Assembly (NCBI GenBank): GCA_009809945.1
Contig: WTPW01000607.1
Location: 127,473 to 191,472 of the forward strand
Direction: 5' to 3'
DNA length: 64,000 nt
Origin: Gigaspora margarita
Taxonomy: Eukaryota > Glomeromycota > Glomeromycetes > Diversisporales > Gigasporaceae
Both the position numbers and the translations under genes were made by a program. The notes beneath the pieces were generated by a model. The model did no database searches, was not told where the DNA came from, and saw only the letters and a list, made by a program, of their open reading frames with translations. This document shows, one piece after another, positions 45,404 to 56,179 of the stretch. The number at the start of each line of letters is the position of its first letter. Position 1 is the first letter of the stretch.

Positions 45404-45862
45404 AGGACCCCGAACAATATATATAAAGGTTATATTGAAATTTTGGTTAAAAAAGGCACTTTTTTACAAAAATGTTATATTTAAAAAGCGGATAATTGGT
45501 CAAAAGGTTATAGTTAAAAGTGGATAAAAGCCTTTAATGTTATATTATTCAAAGTGGATAAAATTGATAAATTTCATAAAGGTTATATTTAAAATTTGGA
45601 TAACAAAATAAAAAAAAAAAAAAAAAAGTGAGAGAAAAATTTTACAAAAAAGTTTTTTTTGAAAAAAATTTTTTTAAAAAAAATTTTATAAAAGCTTTTT
45701 TAAAAAATTAAATAAAGTTATATTTGTTATTTGGATAAAATTAATTAAATATTAAAGCTTATATGTAAAATATAGTTAATTTGCTTAATAAAAAGTAGAT
45801 AAAAAATTTAAAAAGTTTATATTAAAGCTAATATAACCTTTATATGTATTGTTTGGGGTCCT
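45404..45862. mobile_element. 459 bp MITE with AGGACCCC ends
   Basis: Ends AGGACCCCGAACAATATATA and complement of AGGACCCCAAACAATACATA. Flanks GTAGTACC/GTAGTACT (7 of 8). The same first eight bases occur at the 16409-20222 element. The interior is repeats of AAAGTGGATAA and GGTTATATT, without genes. Confidence 0.8.
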
Positions 45863-46681
45863 GTAGTACTGTCAAAGATCTTTGCTACCTCCTTACTCAG
45901 GACTTGCCAAATAGGATTCCATTTCTCTGATTTCTTGGATTTTGTACGCTGAAGCTCCCATTCAAGATAGTGTATCAAGCAACCGATCAACAAAAAACAG
46001 GTACCAGAACACAGGCCTATTTTTCAAAGCATTGGCAGTAGGATTTGAACCCTAGACCTGCCACTTGAGGAGTAATAACTTACCAACTTCACTAAGTTAC
46101 CACACCTTTATTTAGTAATATAATTTTAAATCTTAAAAAATCTATCGTAGATTCCTGAAAATAAGCTACTTCAAAAATAAGCTACCTCTTGTTTTTGAAC
46201 AAAAACTTAAAATCATCTATGACCTGAAAATAAGCTACCTCGCTTTTTCGAAACCAAACCTATAGTAAAATTTTTTATTCCTAAATAAGCTAACTCACAA
46301 ATCCATGCAATATATAATCATACAATCTTTATTAGTAAATAAACAGTTTCTAGTAACTTACTATTTTTTTGAAATAACAAGCATTACTAGGAACTTGTTT
46401 TTTTTACTAGCACGATATCGTGCTATTATTTCCTAACCAAGAAGTTACATACATATGTGCATACATATTTACTATGATACAAATCTTCTTTTCATGCTTT
46501 TATTGTGATACAAATCTTCTTACCATGCTAACTTGATTTCTATAGTGATACATATTAAAATTAAAAAATTAAATAAATAAATTAAAATAATAAAGTAAAT
46601 AAAATGAAATTTACAATATATTTAAACAAAATAAAAAATAAAAAATAAAAAAATTAATTAAAATAATAAATTAAGGGTGTT

Positions 46682-47925
46682 ATTTTATGGATACATGTCG
46701 CCATGGCGACCCCGTGATCGACCAATCAAAATCGATCACGTGTATCCTTATTTTTTTATTATTATTTTTTTTAAGTTTTTTTTTATTTTATTAATAATAA
46801 TTTATTAATTTAATTTATTTTTTTTTTTTAAATTTATAAAGAAAGCAGAACGAAATGAGAAGAAAAACGGAATGAAAACGGGACGAAATATGGGACGGGA
46901 CGCAAAACGGGATTTTTATTTTAAGTTTTTTTTTTTTAATTAATTTATTTTATTTTATTTTATTTTTTTTAAATTTTAATTTATTTTTTTTTTANNNNNN
47001 NNNNNNNNNNNNNNNNNNNNNNNNNNNNNNNNNNNNNNNNNNNNNNNNNNNNNNNNNNNNNNNNNNNNNNNNNNNNNNNNNNNNNNNNNNNNNNNNNNNN
47101 NNNNNNNNNNNNNNNNNNNNNNNNNNNNNNNNNNNNNNNNNNNNNNNNNNNNNNNNNNNNNNNNNNNNNNNNNNNNNNNNNNNNNNNNNNNNNNNNNNNN
47201 NNNNNNNNNNNNNNNNNNNNNNNNNNNNNNNNNNNNNNNNNNNNNNNNNNNNNNNNNNNNNNNNNNNNNNNNNNNNNNNNNNNNNNNNNNNNNNNNNNNN
47301 NNNNNNNNNNNNNNNNNNNNNNNNNNNNNNNNNNNNNNNNNNNNNNNNNNNNNNNNNNNNNNNNNNNNNNNNNNNNNNNNNNNNNNNNNNNNNNNNNNNN
47401 NNNNNNNNNNNNNNNNNNNNNNNNNNNNNNNNNNNNNNNNNNNNNNNNNNNNNNNNNNNNNNNNNNNNNNNNNNNNNNNNNNNNNNNNNNNNNNNNNNNN
47501 NNNNNNNNNNNNNNNNNNNNNNNNNNNNNNNNNNNNNNNNNNNNNNNNNNNNNNNNNNNNNNNNNNNNNNNNNNNNNNNNNNNNNNNNNNNNNNNNNNNN
47601 NNNNNNNNNNNNNNNNNNNNNNNNNNNNNNNNNNNNNNNNNNNNNNNNNNNNNNNNNNNNNNNNNNNNNNNNNNNNNNNNNNNNNNNNNNNNNNNNNNNN
47701 NNNNNNNNNNNNNNNNNNNNNNNNNNNNNNNNNNNNNNNNNNNNNNNNNNNNNNNNNNNNNNNNNNNNNNNNNNNNNNNNNNNNNNNNNNNNNNNNNNNN
47801 NNNNNNNAAACAGATCATTTATATGATCGGCAATCTTAAAAATGATTGGCCGATCATATGATCATATGTAGGGGTCGCCATGGCGACATGTCGCCAAAAA
47901 CATTTTTCCATAAATTAAATAATAA
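46682..47925. mobile_element. element with CATGTCGCCATGGCGACCCC ends
   Basis: The 20 bp CATGTCGCCATGGCGACCCC near 46694 occurs inverted near 47870, each next to a GATCGRCCAATCA hairpin. Between them are A/T low complexity, a GGGACGAAA word patch (46850-46915) and the gap. No ORF. No target duplication identified. Confidence 0.6.
46995..47807. other. assembly gap (813 N)
   Basis: Run of N within the element. The open frame across it is only N. Confidence 0.99.
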
Positions 47926-48337
47926 ATTACATTAAAAAAGAAATCTGAAAAAAACAAAAAATAAAAATAATTAATAAAATAAATAAAATAAAATAATCAA
48001 AAAAAATAAATTAAAATAAAATAAATCAAAAAAAATAAATTAAAAAAAACTAAAAGAAAAAATTAAAAAAAAAGAAAAAAAGAATTATTAAAGAAACATT
48101 AAAAAAAAAGAATCGTTTAAAAAAAATAAAAAAAAACTTTAAAAAAAAGAACAATTTAAAAAAAAATAAAATAAAGAATAAAATAAAAAACATAAAAAAA
48201 AATAAAAAAAAAGAATAAAATAAAAAAAAAGTAAAAAAAAATAAATAAAAAAATAAAAATAAAAAAAACGAAAAAAAAAANTAAAAAAATAAAAAAATGA
48301 AAATAAAAAATTTTAAAAAAAAAATTAAAAATAATAA
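47926..48337. repeat. A-rich low complexity
   Basis: Long stretches of AAAATAAAA with almost no C or G. Confidence 0.9.
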
Positions 48338-49832
48338 GGGAAAATATATATATAGCCGCGGCTACATGTAGTCAGTTACATGATCTGCAAATTAGCCAAT
48401 CACGTGTTTATATATTAATAATTTATTGCGACTCAATTTTTATTAAAAAATATATTGCACGAATCACTATACAACAAATACCATAGAATCGTTACTTAGG
48501 CGATCACTATTACGCAATGAATACTATTAAATCATCGCGCAAATATTTAATATGCTAAACCATCTACTTTAACTATACTGAGACGATACCAAACAGCATC
48601 AAGAGAACTAAACCACAGTAGTGTGATGAAGTGAGAGGCAGAGACCACACAATCTGAATGAACGCAGAATCGATACTCAGGAAGAAGCAAAGAATGTAAG
48701 AAAAAATCAACACACCAAAACAACTTCCAAAATAGCGGAACAAAAAAATCATATGCCCAAAGAAGTTCAAAAAACTTTAACTATACTAAAACAATACCAA
48801 AGAGCTGAGAGAACTAATCTACACCAGTGGCACAATGATGTTAGAGGCAGAGAACATACAACCCAAATGAACATAGGAACGATACCCAGAACGAAACAAG
48901 TGTAAGAAAAAATAAACACACCAAAACAACAATCTATACTTGCCAAAATAAGCCCAATAACCGGAACGAAGAAATCATATGCCCCAAAGAAGTTCAAAAA
49001 CACCCTTAACAAACCTAGAAAAAAAAAGAAATGTTAGAACAATCCACAAATCAGAAAACATAAACAACAAATAAATAAACTAATATGCCCTGAAATCCAA
49101 GAAAGCCCAAAACCACACTAACCCAACTATCAAACTACTTTAACCAATGCTATACTACCCAAACTTTAACAAACTCTCACCCTAACTCTAAAACTAAATG
49201 CCCTAACTCTAAACCTAACCACTAACTAAATAAATCCACTTACCCTAACCACTAACTAAATAATCTACCCTAACACTAATCTAACTTATACCTACCAACT
49301 TCTTATAGCACCCAACGAATATGTTTCGTGACTCACAAACAAAGGTGAAATGACACTAATGCAACACAACGAAATTATACTGTAGCAAACGTACAATGAG
49401 AATTCACAACGTCTAAGCAACGATACCATAAATGTGACAAGTTGACGAAATCACACCGGGCAACAAAACAGAAACGAAATTCTGGTGCAATTAGTGCAAT
49501 GCAAAGTAAGTAGCACAAAGCAAGCAGCAAATGCAAACGGCAAAGCAAACACCAGGCAAGCAACAAAAACCATAGCAACACCGAAATGGTAGCACCACAA
49601 CGATGATACCAGAACGACGATACCAAAACGATAACACCAAAATGACGATAACACCGAGACGATGACACCGAAGCAACGACACCAAAGCGACAACACCCAC
49701 AAGCAATTAGTTAACTAGAAACGATTATTAAAAAAGAAAAATGATTATCAATGATCATCAATATCAAAAAATATTTATATATTGATTTGTGTAACTGGCT
49801 ACATGTAGCCGACGGCTACATATATATTTTTC
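48338..49832. mobile_element. 1.5 kb element with TAGCCGCGGCTACATGTAG ends
   Basis: About 40 bp at the left (GCCGCGGCTACATGTAGTCA, GTTACA) are inverted at the right end. The interior has a 210-230 bp tandem duplication (48566-48776, 48777-49012), a CCCTAAC-rich patch (49181-49285) and a CGATGACACC word array (49570-49700). Minus-strand open frames over the duplication (NFFGHMIF.../NFFGAYDFF...) resemble each other only because the DNA is duplicated. Confidence 0.65.
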
Positions 49833-50223
49833 AAATAAATAAAAATAAAAAATTCAAAAAAAAATAAAAAAAATTTTAAAAATATATATATTAAACAGGC
49901 AATAATAATAAAATTGAAATTACAGGCAATAATACCCTGTATATAGCAAGTGCTAGCATGTGCTTTATTAAATATAGTGCTAAATATGGCATAGTGATTT
50001 AATAATGCACATGCTGGCTCTTAAGTACGTACATGCATACAAAACCTATTCACGCAAGTTAACATGCGTGAGAATTTTTTAAAAACTAATACCCGATAAT
50101 AAGCTACCTCTGCTAATAGGCATAAATCTTCCAAAACTTGTATAATCTGAAAATAAGCTACTCCTAATTTTTTGAACTTAAAATCGTCCAAAAAAAGTAG
50201 CTTATTTTTGGGAATCTATGGTA

Positions 50224-50664
50224 TATTATTATGAATGTCCTAGACTTCAATTAACTGAATTTTTAATGCAATTAATATTAAAACAATTAGAAATCAAGTT
50301 TATGTAATTCTCCACTTTGACAAAACAAATAAATATTAAGGAAACAAATATATTTTTTAATAAAAAATCTTAAATATATTTATAATTATTTAAAAGTTTT
50401 CAAATTAATTCATATGGGCAGATTGAACGCATTTTACTAATGTGCTAATCTGTGATGATCTGTAATTATTTATTAATTTAGCTAATTAAATTGCTTGTTT
50501 TTATATTTTTACTAATATTTTATTTCCTATTTTGGAAATTGCACCATGGTTGCACCCTGATCTAAAAAAAAACTTTTAAGCTATATATTTTTTGTATTAC
50601 ATATTTGTTTTAATATAGAAATATAAGTAATGATAGTATTACTATAGATAACGATAATACCAAT
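50224..50664. other. end of the Plavaka gene and AT-rich spacer
   Basis: Up to about 50400 this is Plavaka coding remnant. The rest is AT-rich without a recognised feature. Confidence 0.4.
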
Positions 50665-50669
50665 ATTGA

Positions 50670-51123
50670 CAAATATATCATTCTTATACCCCTTACACCA
50701 CGGAACTTTTTATTTCAAACAAATAAATTTTATAAACCAAATAAATCTTATAAACCAAATAAATCTTATAAACCAAATAAATCTTATAAACCAAATAAAT
50801 CTTATAAACCAAATAAATTTTATAAACCAAATAAATCTTATAAACCACTGTTAAATAATTCTGCTAATTAAAGTAAAACTTCTAAAAAGTCACAAACTTT
50901 GGTTGAAGATAATTATTCTGCTATTTATGTTATAAGAGTAAAGGGTCAACGAAAATATTACTATGTTTATAAAATTTTGTCACTTGGTTTTTATCCACTA
51001 GTTGTTCAAAAAACACAATACAATTCAATTAATAGTACAATATATCAAATACCAGATAGTTATTCAGTTTCATTAATAGGTAGATCGCGAGTCATCTGGA
51101 CAAACGATCTTAGTGTAACATGA
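50670..51123 (+). pseudogene. ORF with YKPNKS hexapeptide repeats, unknown
   Basis: One frame reads ILIPLTPRNFLFQ, then seven copies of NKSYKP/NKFYKP, each encoded by an 18 bp unit (50715-50845), then LLNNSAN, a TAA, and, still in frame, SKTSKKSQTLVEDNYSAIY, VIRVKGQRKYYYVYKILSL and DSYSVSLIGRSRVIW, to a TGA at 51121. The part after the repeats has clear protein-like composition. A competing frame of the repeat (QINLIN) is the shadow. No family is known to me. It follows the Plavaka remnant and could be its last exon or an independent gene. The palindrome at 51111 abuts and possibly cuts the 3' end. Confidence 0.45.
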
Positions 51124-51587
51124 TGCAGATCTTATATGTTTATCATATAGAGTGTAAATGCTGAGTGCCTCTAAGGAAAAATATTTTTCGTACTAAGTTA
51201 ATAGCTAAGGGCCACTAATTGAAAGTTGTAGAGCTCACTGAGACGAATCTAAAGGTGGTGAGATCGTCCAAATTGGCCCGGTAGTTGCTGAGTTATCTTT
51301 AAAAAACGATTGGCCGACTATATAAAATTACTATGTAAACAATAGTTTGTTTACATAGTAATTTTATATAGTCGGCCAATCGTTTTTTAAAGATAACTTA
51401 GCAACTACCGGGCCAATTTGGACGATCTCACCACCTTTAGATTCGTCTCAGTGAGCTCTACAACTTTCAATTAGTGGCCCTTGGCTGTTAACTTAGTACG
51501 AAAAAAAATTTATTTGAACAATTGTCAAGAAATCTTGGCATTTCCTGCTTATGTAATTTACATAATGATCTGCGTCACGTTACACTA
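51111..51587. mobile_element. 477 bp near-perfect palindrome
   Basis: Arms of about 235 bp, centre near 51349 (CAATAGTTTGTTTACATAG). Ends TAGTGTAACATGATGCAGAT and complement of TAGTGTAACGTGACGCAGAT, again of YARNG type. No target duplication is evident. It can fold completely. Confidence 0.8.
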
Positions 51588-51804
51588 TGATCATGCACCT
51601 GATGACTGGCGGATCATCAATTAACGATATTTGAAATGCCAATTAAATGTAAATCTCAATATCAAAGCAACAGTTTAGTAAAATTTGAAATAAGCTGGAA
51701 TGATTATAAAAAAAACAAAAGTTACAAGTTATAAATTAGCAACCGATATAAACAACAAATTTTTACAAGTAAGTATTATATTTATAATTATTATTATATT
51801 ATTA

Positions 51805-52352
51805 TTTTTTTTTTTTTAATTGGCGGTCATGCTGTAATTTTATTTCTAGAAATTATTACATTTCCGGTACATATTTTTATATACCACAACTAAACTACAT
51901 CTCACCCGGTTACTCTAGGCACCTGTGTGTGACCTACCAATCCAGAATTTGTCTCCCTTCCTTTTTGGGAACACAACCCATAAGGAGATCTCTAATATGC
52001 TTCTGAAGGCCATAAGATCAGTGCCACGAGTTTATATAGTATCATTAATTCCAGACTTATAGACTCACATTACATCTCGTGACTTTGGTTACTTCCAAAT
52101 CGTAGTCCTAACACAGCCCACTTCATTCATAGCCACATTATTTATAGACCATCATACATGTAGTGCTACCACTGCAGGTTCATTTCTCAAGCCATTTTTT
52201 GTAATGCTGCTGCAACCTTGCCGGTGTCTCAAGCCACTACCTTCAAACCAGACAGATAATTTTTCTGCTTTTTGGGCTCACAAGGAATTGAACTGGTGAC
52301 CTCTTAATTTGCAACCTCAGAGCATAACCACTATGCTATCAGCCCGGAGATC
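51805..52352 (-). mobile_element. tRNA-derived SINE 5 (head type II)
   Basis: Minus-strand head CTGATAGCATAGTGGTTATG and box B CAGTTCAATTCC. Poly-T starts at 51805. A perfect 20 bp duplication TAATTATTATTATATTATTA (51785-51804, 52353-52372) flanks it. Confidence 0.9.
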
Positions 52353-52399
52353 TAATTATTATTATATTATTAAATAATAATATTATTTAAATTATTTAT

Positions 52400-54700
52400 A
52401 GAAGTTAGAAAAAGAAAAATGTAACAGTAATATTTCAGGAGTAGCTTTATTTGGTTTTGATTTAGACTGTTTACAAAAAAAATGAAATCAATTAAAGAAT
52501 TCTAACAATTCTTTATTAATGAATCAATGGAAATTCTTAAAAGAATTATCACTATTACAAATTAATCAACAAATTAAATCACTTGCAATTGATATTAAAA
52601 ATAATACACAATCATTATTTTTAGAACATAATGCAACTTCTTTAAATATAGAAAAGGTTAATCTTCGACATAATGATAATATAATTGAATTAAATTTTCA
52701 ACTATCTGCTAAAAATTCTATATCAAACAAGTATCTTGACTCAATTGTGTATACTTGCAACAATTCATTAACTTCCAGAGATAATTTACAACAATTAACT
52801 GCAGTAATACCTAAAATTGATTATGAACATTTAATAAGCCAACAACAAATAAAAATTAATAATCTTATAAGCCAAAAAGTTCCAATCAATTTATTTACTA
52901 TAGAAAGTATTGAAGATTTATCAGACAATCAAATTAATTTTAAATATTTTAGTACCTTATTTGGTATCTTCTGAACCACAAATTTTAGCTTCTAATGATA
53001 CAATTAGTTGAAATTCAGAGAAGTTGGTCATCAAATAGAACATTAACAAAATCATGTATTAATTACTATATGTATCCTTAATGAAAAAAATTAGTCTTAC
53101 TTTTGAAAAATCAGTACAGGTATATTAATTTAATCAATATATATATTGTATTATATTTATTTAAATACAATTAATAATATTAATTAATTAAATTAATTAT
53201 AGTATTTGTCTTTATATTGGAACTAAAAAATAAAAGCTACTTGCAATAGCTTTTAGTTTATTTACTGAAGAATTAGCCGATTTATTACAAAATGGGTTTA
53301 TGATTTAAATGGCAATAAATGGCCTGTGGAATTTTGGTTTTCAAGTGATTAGAAGTTTACTGCTTTGGTTATAAGTATTAATGCACCAACTTCAAATTTT
53401 TTTTTGTCTTTATTGCAATTGTGATAAAAATACATGATGGAATATGAATCAAACTTGGGCTAATTTAGTCAATACCAAAGGTATGTTTTTTTAAATTAAA
53501 CAATGATTAGTTATTTTAGTATTAATAATAAATAACTTTAATTTTAATAATAGGACATAAATATCCAAACCTTTTACCTTGTATTCTATTGAATCATTTA
53601 TTTTTAAAAAATTGCATTTAATGCTATGAATTAGTGATATTTTATTAGAATGTTTTTTTTATGAACTTATAAATGATCCATATTTTAATCGCCTACCAAA
53701 TTCTGCTAATATATCTATTCAGCAATATATTAAATCATCAATGAAATTAATTGGTGTAAATTTTTGATTTTATGATACTGAGTATACATGAGAATAAAAG
53801 CATTTTGGGTTTGAAAACCTGAAATTAAAATTTGAAGATGAAATTGTTTTTAACCTATTTTACTTGAAAGACAAAACTATTTGATATTTTTTTTGAGTAG
53901 ACGAAATTATAAGAAACATATCTATATAATTTTATTTGCTCTTAATTATAAAAAATTTTAATTTTTTAATAAAGACAAAATAGATCTTTTTCAAAAATTA
54001 ATTTTAGTAGCATTACTAATTCTGAGACACTTGAAACAAAATTTAAATGGATGCCATTAATGGGTTCAGCAAAGAAGATAATTTTAGATAAATTTCTAGT
54101 TACTTCTTTTATTGCCAGACAACAAAGAAAGATATTGAGCAGTTATGAAGAAGATTTTTAAATCTTTATTATATAATGCGAGAAAAAGATCCATCTAATA
54201 ATACAATTAAACTCTTTGAAACACATGTACAAGATTGGATCAAAGACTTTTGCTGACCTACTCAAAAAACTCGTGATGAAAAAATCAAACAACTTGAACT
54301 TTATAACCGGTCAGATGTTAGTTCATATATGCATATTTTTGTATGTCACATTTTACAATTTATATATAGTTTAAAAAAAAAATTTATTTTTGCATTTTTT
54401 TACTACGTCCAGTTTGGAACAAAAGAATCATGATCAAGTAAAGTTTTTAACTTGAATTTTAATTTTATATTGTTTTTTTACTATGTCCAGTTTGGAATGA
54501 AAGAATCATAATCAAGTAAGGTTTTTAACTTGAATTTTAATTTATATTGTTTATTTAACTTTTTTTTTTTTTTTTTTTTTTAAGGTTCGATTATTTTTTG
54601 AAAGAACTACAATAGGTGGTGGACAAAAGAATTTATCTGTCGTATATGATATATGTGTATACAAAAATATACAATTGTATTTTTAAATCAACTGAACTCC
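52400..54700 (+). pseudogene. decayed gene of a family I associate with Rhizophagus repeats, unnamed
   Basis: The longest open piece (52519-52974) reads FLKELSLLQINQQIKSLAID through NISLTSRDNLQQLTAVIPKI-like sequence. After stops, more is readable in shifting frames: ISLTFEKSVQ, ELADLLQNGF, NMNQTWANLVNTKG, GHKYPNLLPC, NDPYFNRLPNSANISIQQYI (near 53670), SSMKLIGVNF, and late pieces QLELYNRSDVSSYMHIFVCH and RLFFERTTIGGGQKNLSVVY (54590-54645). Introns with GT/AG are probable near 53120-53210 and 53480-53555. The order and the last motif fit a multi-copy protein family of these fungi that I suspect is transposase-related. I cannot name a domain. Confidence 0.5.
54401..54545. repeat. 72 bp tandem duplication inside the decayed gene
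   Basis: TTTTTACTACGTCCAGTTTG through AACTTGAATTTTAATTT is followed directly by a second copy with few changes. Each holds half of the KNHDQV coding phrase. Confidence 0.8.
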
Positions 54701-55066
54701 AGTTTGTTATAAACAAAAGAAAATTCATATTGACTAAAATTATGTATTAGCAATACTATATGTATTTGGATTATAACAGGTATTAAAGCAAAAATAATAA
54801 AAGCTTGAAACTATTAAACATGAACTATTTATTGCAATTTTTAATATCTGCAGGTTGCAGCCAATACGATAATTCAGAAGTTTAGATGAGAATAAGGATA
54901 TTGATAATTGTATCAAAGAATATCAACTTAAAGTCTCTAGTGATAACAGATATGTGATCTTAGCAATGCAGATTTACTAAAAAAATTTAGAATCTTGTAG
55001 TAAAGACCGCTACTTTTATATCAAGGTTATATCATTCAGACTGTATATATCGAATTCAAATGATAT
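54701..55066. other. AT-rich, no supported gene
   Basis: Weakly coding-looking fragments of the preceding decayed gene may continue here. Nothing definite. Confidence 0.3.
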
Positions 55067-55715
55067 CCCTTAGATTGTAACACAAACAAATTTGGCTGTG
55101 TATTTTAAAAATTTTAATAAAATTTTAATAAAATTTTAAATATTGATTTTAGCTATACTATTTCTAAATAAAAAATATTTTTTGAGTTTTGTTTTAGTAA
55201 CTTTGTTATAAAAAATTTTTAAAATTATTAGAAAACTTTAGTATAATCAAAGTTTAAAGTTCTTGTATTAGCATTTTTACTATTAAAATTTTTNTTTANA
55301 TTTTNTTAAATTTNATATGTTCCNGTCTATAAAAAAAANTTTTACTTNTAATACAAGTCTTGATTTTTACAAATAAATCATTAAAGTTGCAATAATAAAA
55401 GTTATCATCTTTTATATAAACTACAATATTGTCTTAAGAACTATAGCTTTAAAACTAAAACTAAATAAGATTACAAAGAAATTGTAATAAAATTTTTTAA
55501 AAAATTTTTTTCTTAAAGATATCTATTTTTAGCTTATATATAACTTAAAATTTTTTTCTTATAATATAAAAACTAATTTTGCAAAAATGTAATCCTTATT
55601 TTCAAATATAATTGTACAAAGTTTTAATTATTTTGATATTTAAAAAAAGTAAATCAGAGCAAAAAAAGTGCAAAAACGCAGGCAAATTTGCTTGTATTCT
55701 ACTACAATCTAAGGG
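55067..55715. mobile_element. uninterrupted relative of the 14.8 kb non-autonomous element
   Basis: Ends CCCTTAGATTGTAACACAAA and complement of CCCTTAGATTGTAGTAGAAT. ATAT on both sides. The interior from 55130 to 55610 matches 14838-14950 plus 16012-16400 in order. Several single Ns lie at 55294-55348. Confidence 0.7.
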
Positions 55716-56170
55716 ATATCAAACAAATCCAAACTATTCTAACTGATTTTATGACTTTTTAAATATATACTTAATAACTTATACACTTTTAGTCTACATT
55801 ATCAGTAAGTATTAATTTATTCGTTCAAGTTTACAAAGATTTATTTTTGCTTATTTGATTTTATACATATTAATTTAAATAGTAATATTAAGTTCAAAAG
55901 TATTTATTAATTGATATATTTAAATAGACTATTTAAACTCAAATATTTATTATTATATAATACTTCTTATTAATTTATTTTACTTGCTTTTATTTAGTCA
56001 GTAAGAATAATCGTCAAATATTTATTCATTGCCTTAGGGGAGTGACAAAAATTAGATGATTTTTTAAGGGGAGAGGGGATAAAAAATATTGAAATTATAT
56101 ATAGAAACCTAATCAAATTTATATTAAGGAGAAGAGAAGAGGAGTAGGCCTCTAACAAAAAATAATCAGA
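55716..56170. other. AT-rich, nothing supported
   Basis: No repeat or frame recognised. A short purine-rich patch with AGGGGAGAGGGG at 56070. Confidence 0.3.
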
Positions 56171-56179
56171 TGATTAATG

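Larger units (their letters stand above)
44456..46108 (-). mobile_element. tRNA-derived SINE 4 (head type I), with two nested elements
   Basis: Minus-strand head near 46100-46030 with box B AGGGTTCAAATCC. The shared tail is at 44845-44965. A 20 bp duplication with two differences (44436-44455, 46109-46128) begins AATTTAGTGATATAATTTTA. The far end at 44456-44522 resembles that of SINE 1 (TTTTATTCAAG). Word-ended and AGGACCCC elements are nested at 44523 and 45404. Open frames inside are not genes. Confidence 0.8.
46145..50221. mobile_element. 4.1 kb pogo-like element or MITE pair enclosing other elements
   Basis: Left TCGTAGATTCCTGAAAATAA and right complement of CCATAGATTCCCAAAAATAA, TA on both sides. 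Plavaka coding sequence lies directly before and after, so the whole block behaves as one insertion. Both terminal zones repeat GAAAATAAGCTACC as in copies 1-3. No transposase is visible inside, although a gap hides 813 bases. Confidence 0.6.
37022..50400 (+). pseudogene. Plavaka-like (CACTA/CMC) transposase shattered by nested insertions
   Basis: Pieces in order: 37030-37571 (KTKVLDHNNTKYFLYHMLLI, PIYLLLGNISIW); 37878-37997 (STIIADWPEATNFCLTL); 41899-42082 (KHSCHFCLVKRDNLTN, LRNHENMQYYYNKN); 42381-42431 with 43178-43492 (MHHLDLGLFNYQ, then NLLKELYRASILDKLDNR); 43593-43829 (ELKFPKLYSWVYHTIDLIRK); 43904-44303 (TLENGSVIQTTNNFYKKPGY); 44377-44455; and 50224-50400 (YYECPRLQLTEFL). Introns with GT/AG ends are seen at 42083-42380, 43493-43592, 43830-43903 and 44304-44376. 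Insertions account for every gap. I recognise the family from Glomeromycotina Plavaka-like proteins. Stops such as TAG near 44440 show it is dead. Confidence 0.75.

Noticed and set aside
46976-47818. 280-codon minus-strand open frame
   Set aside because: Almost entirely N.
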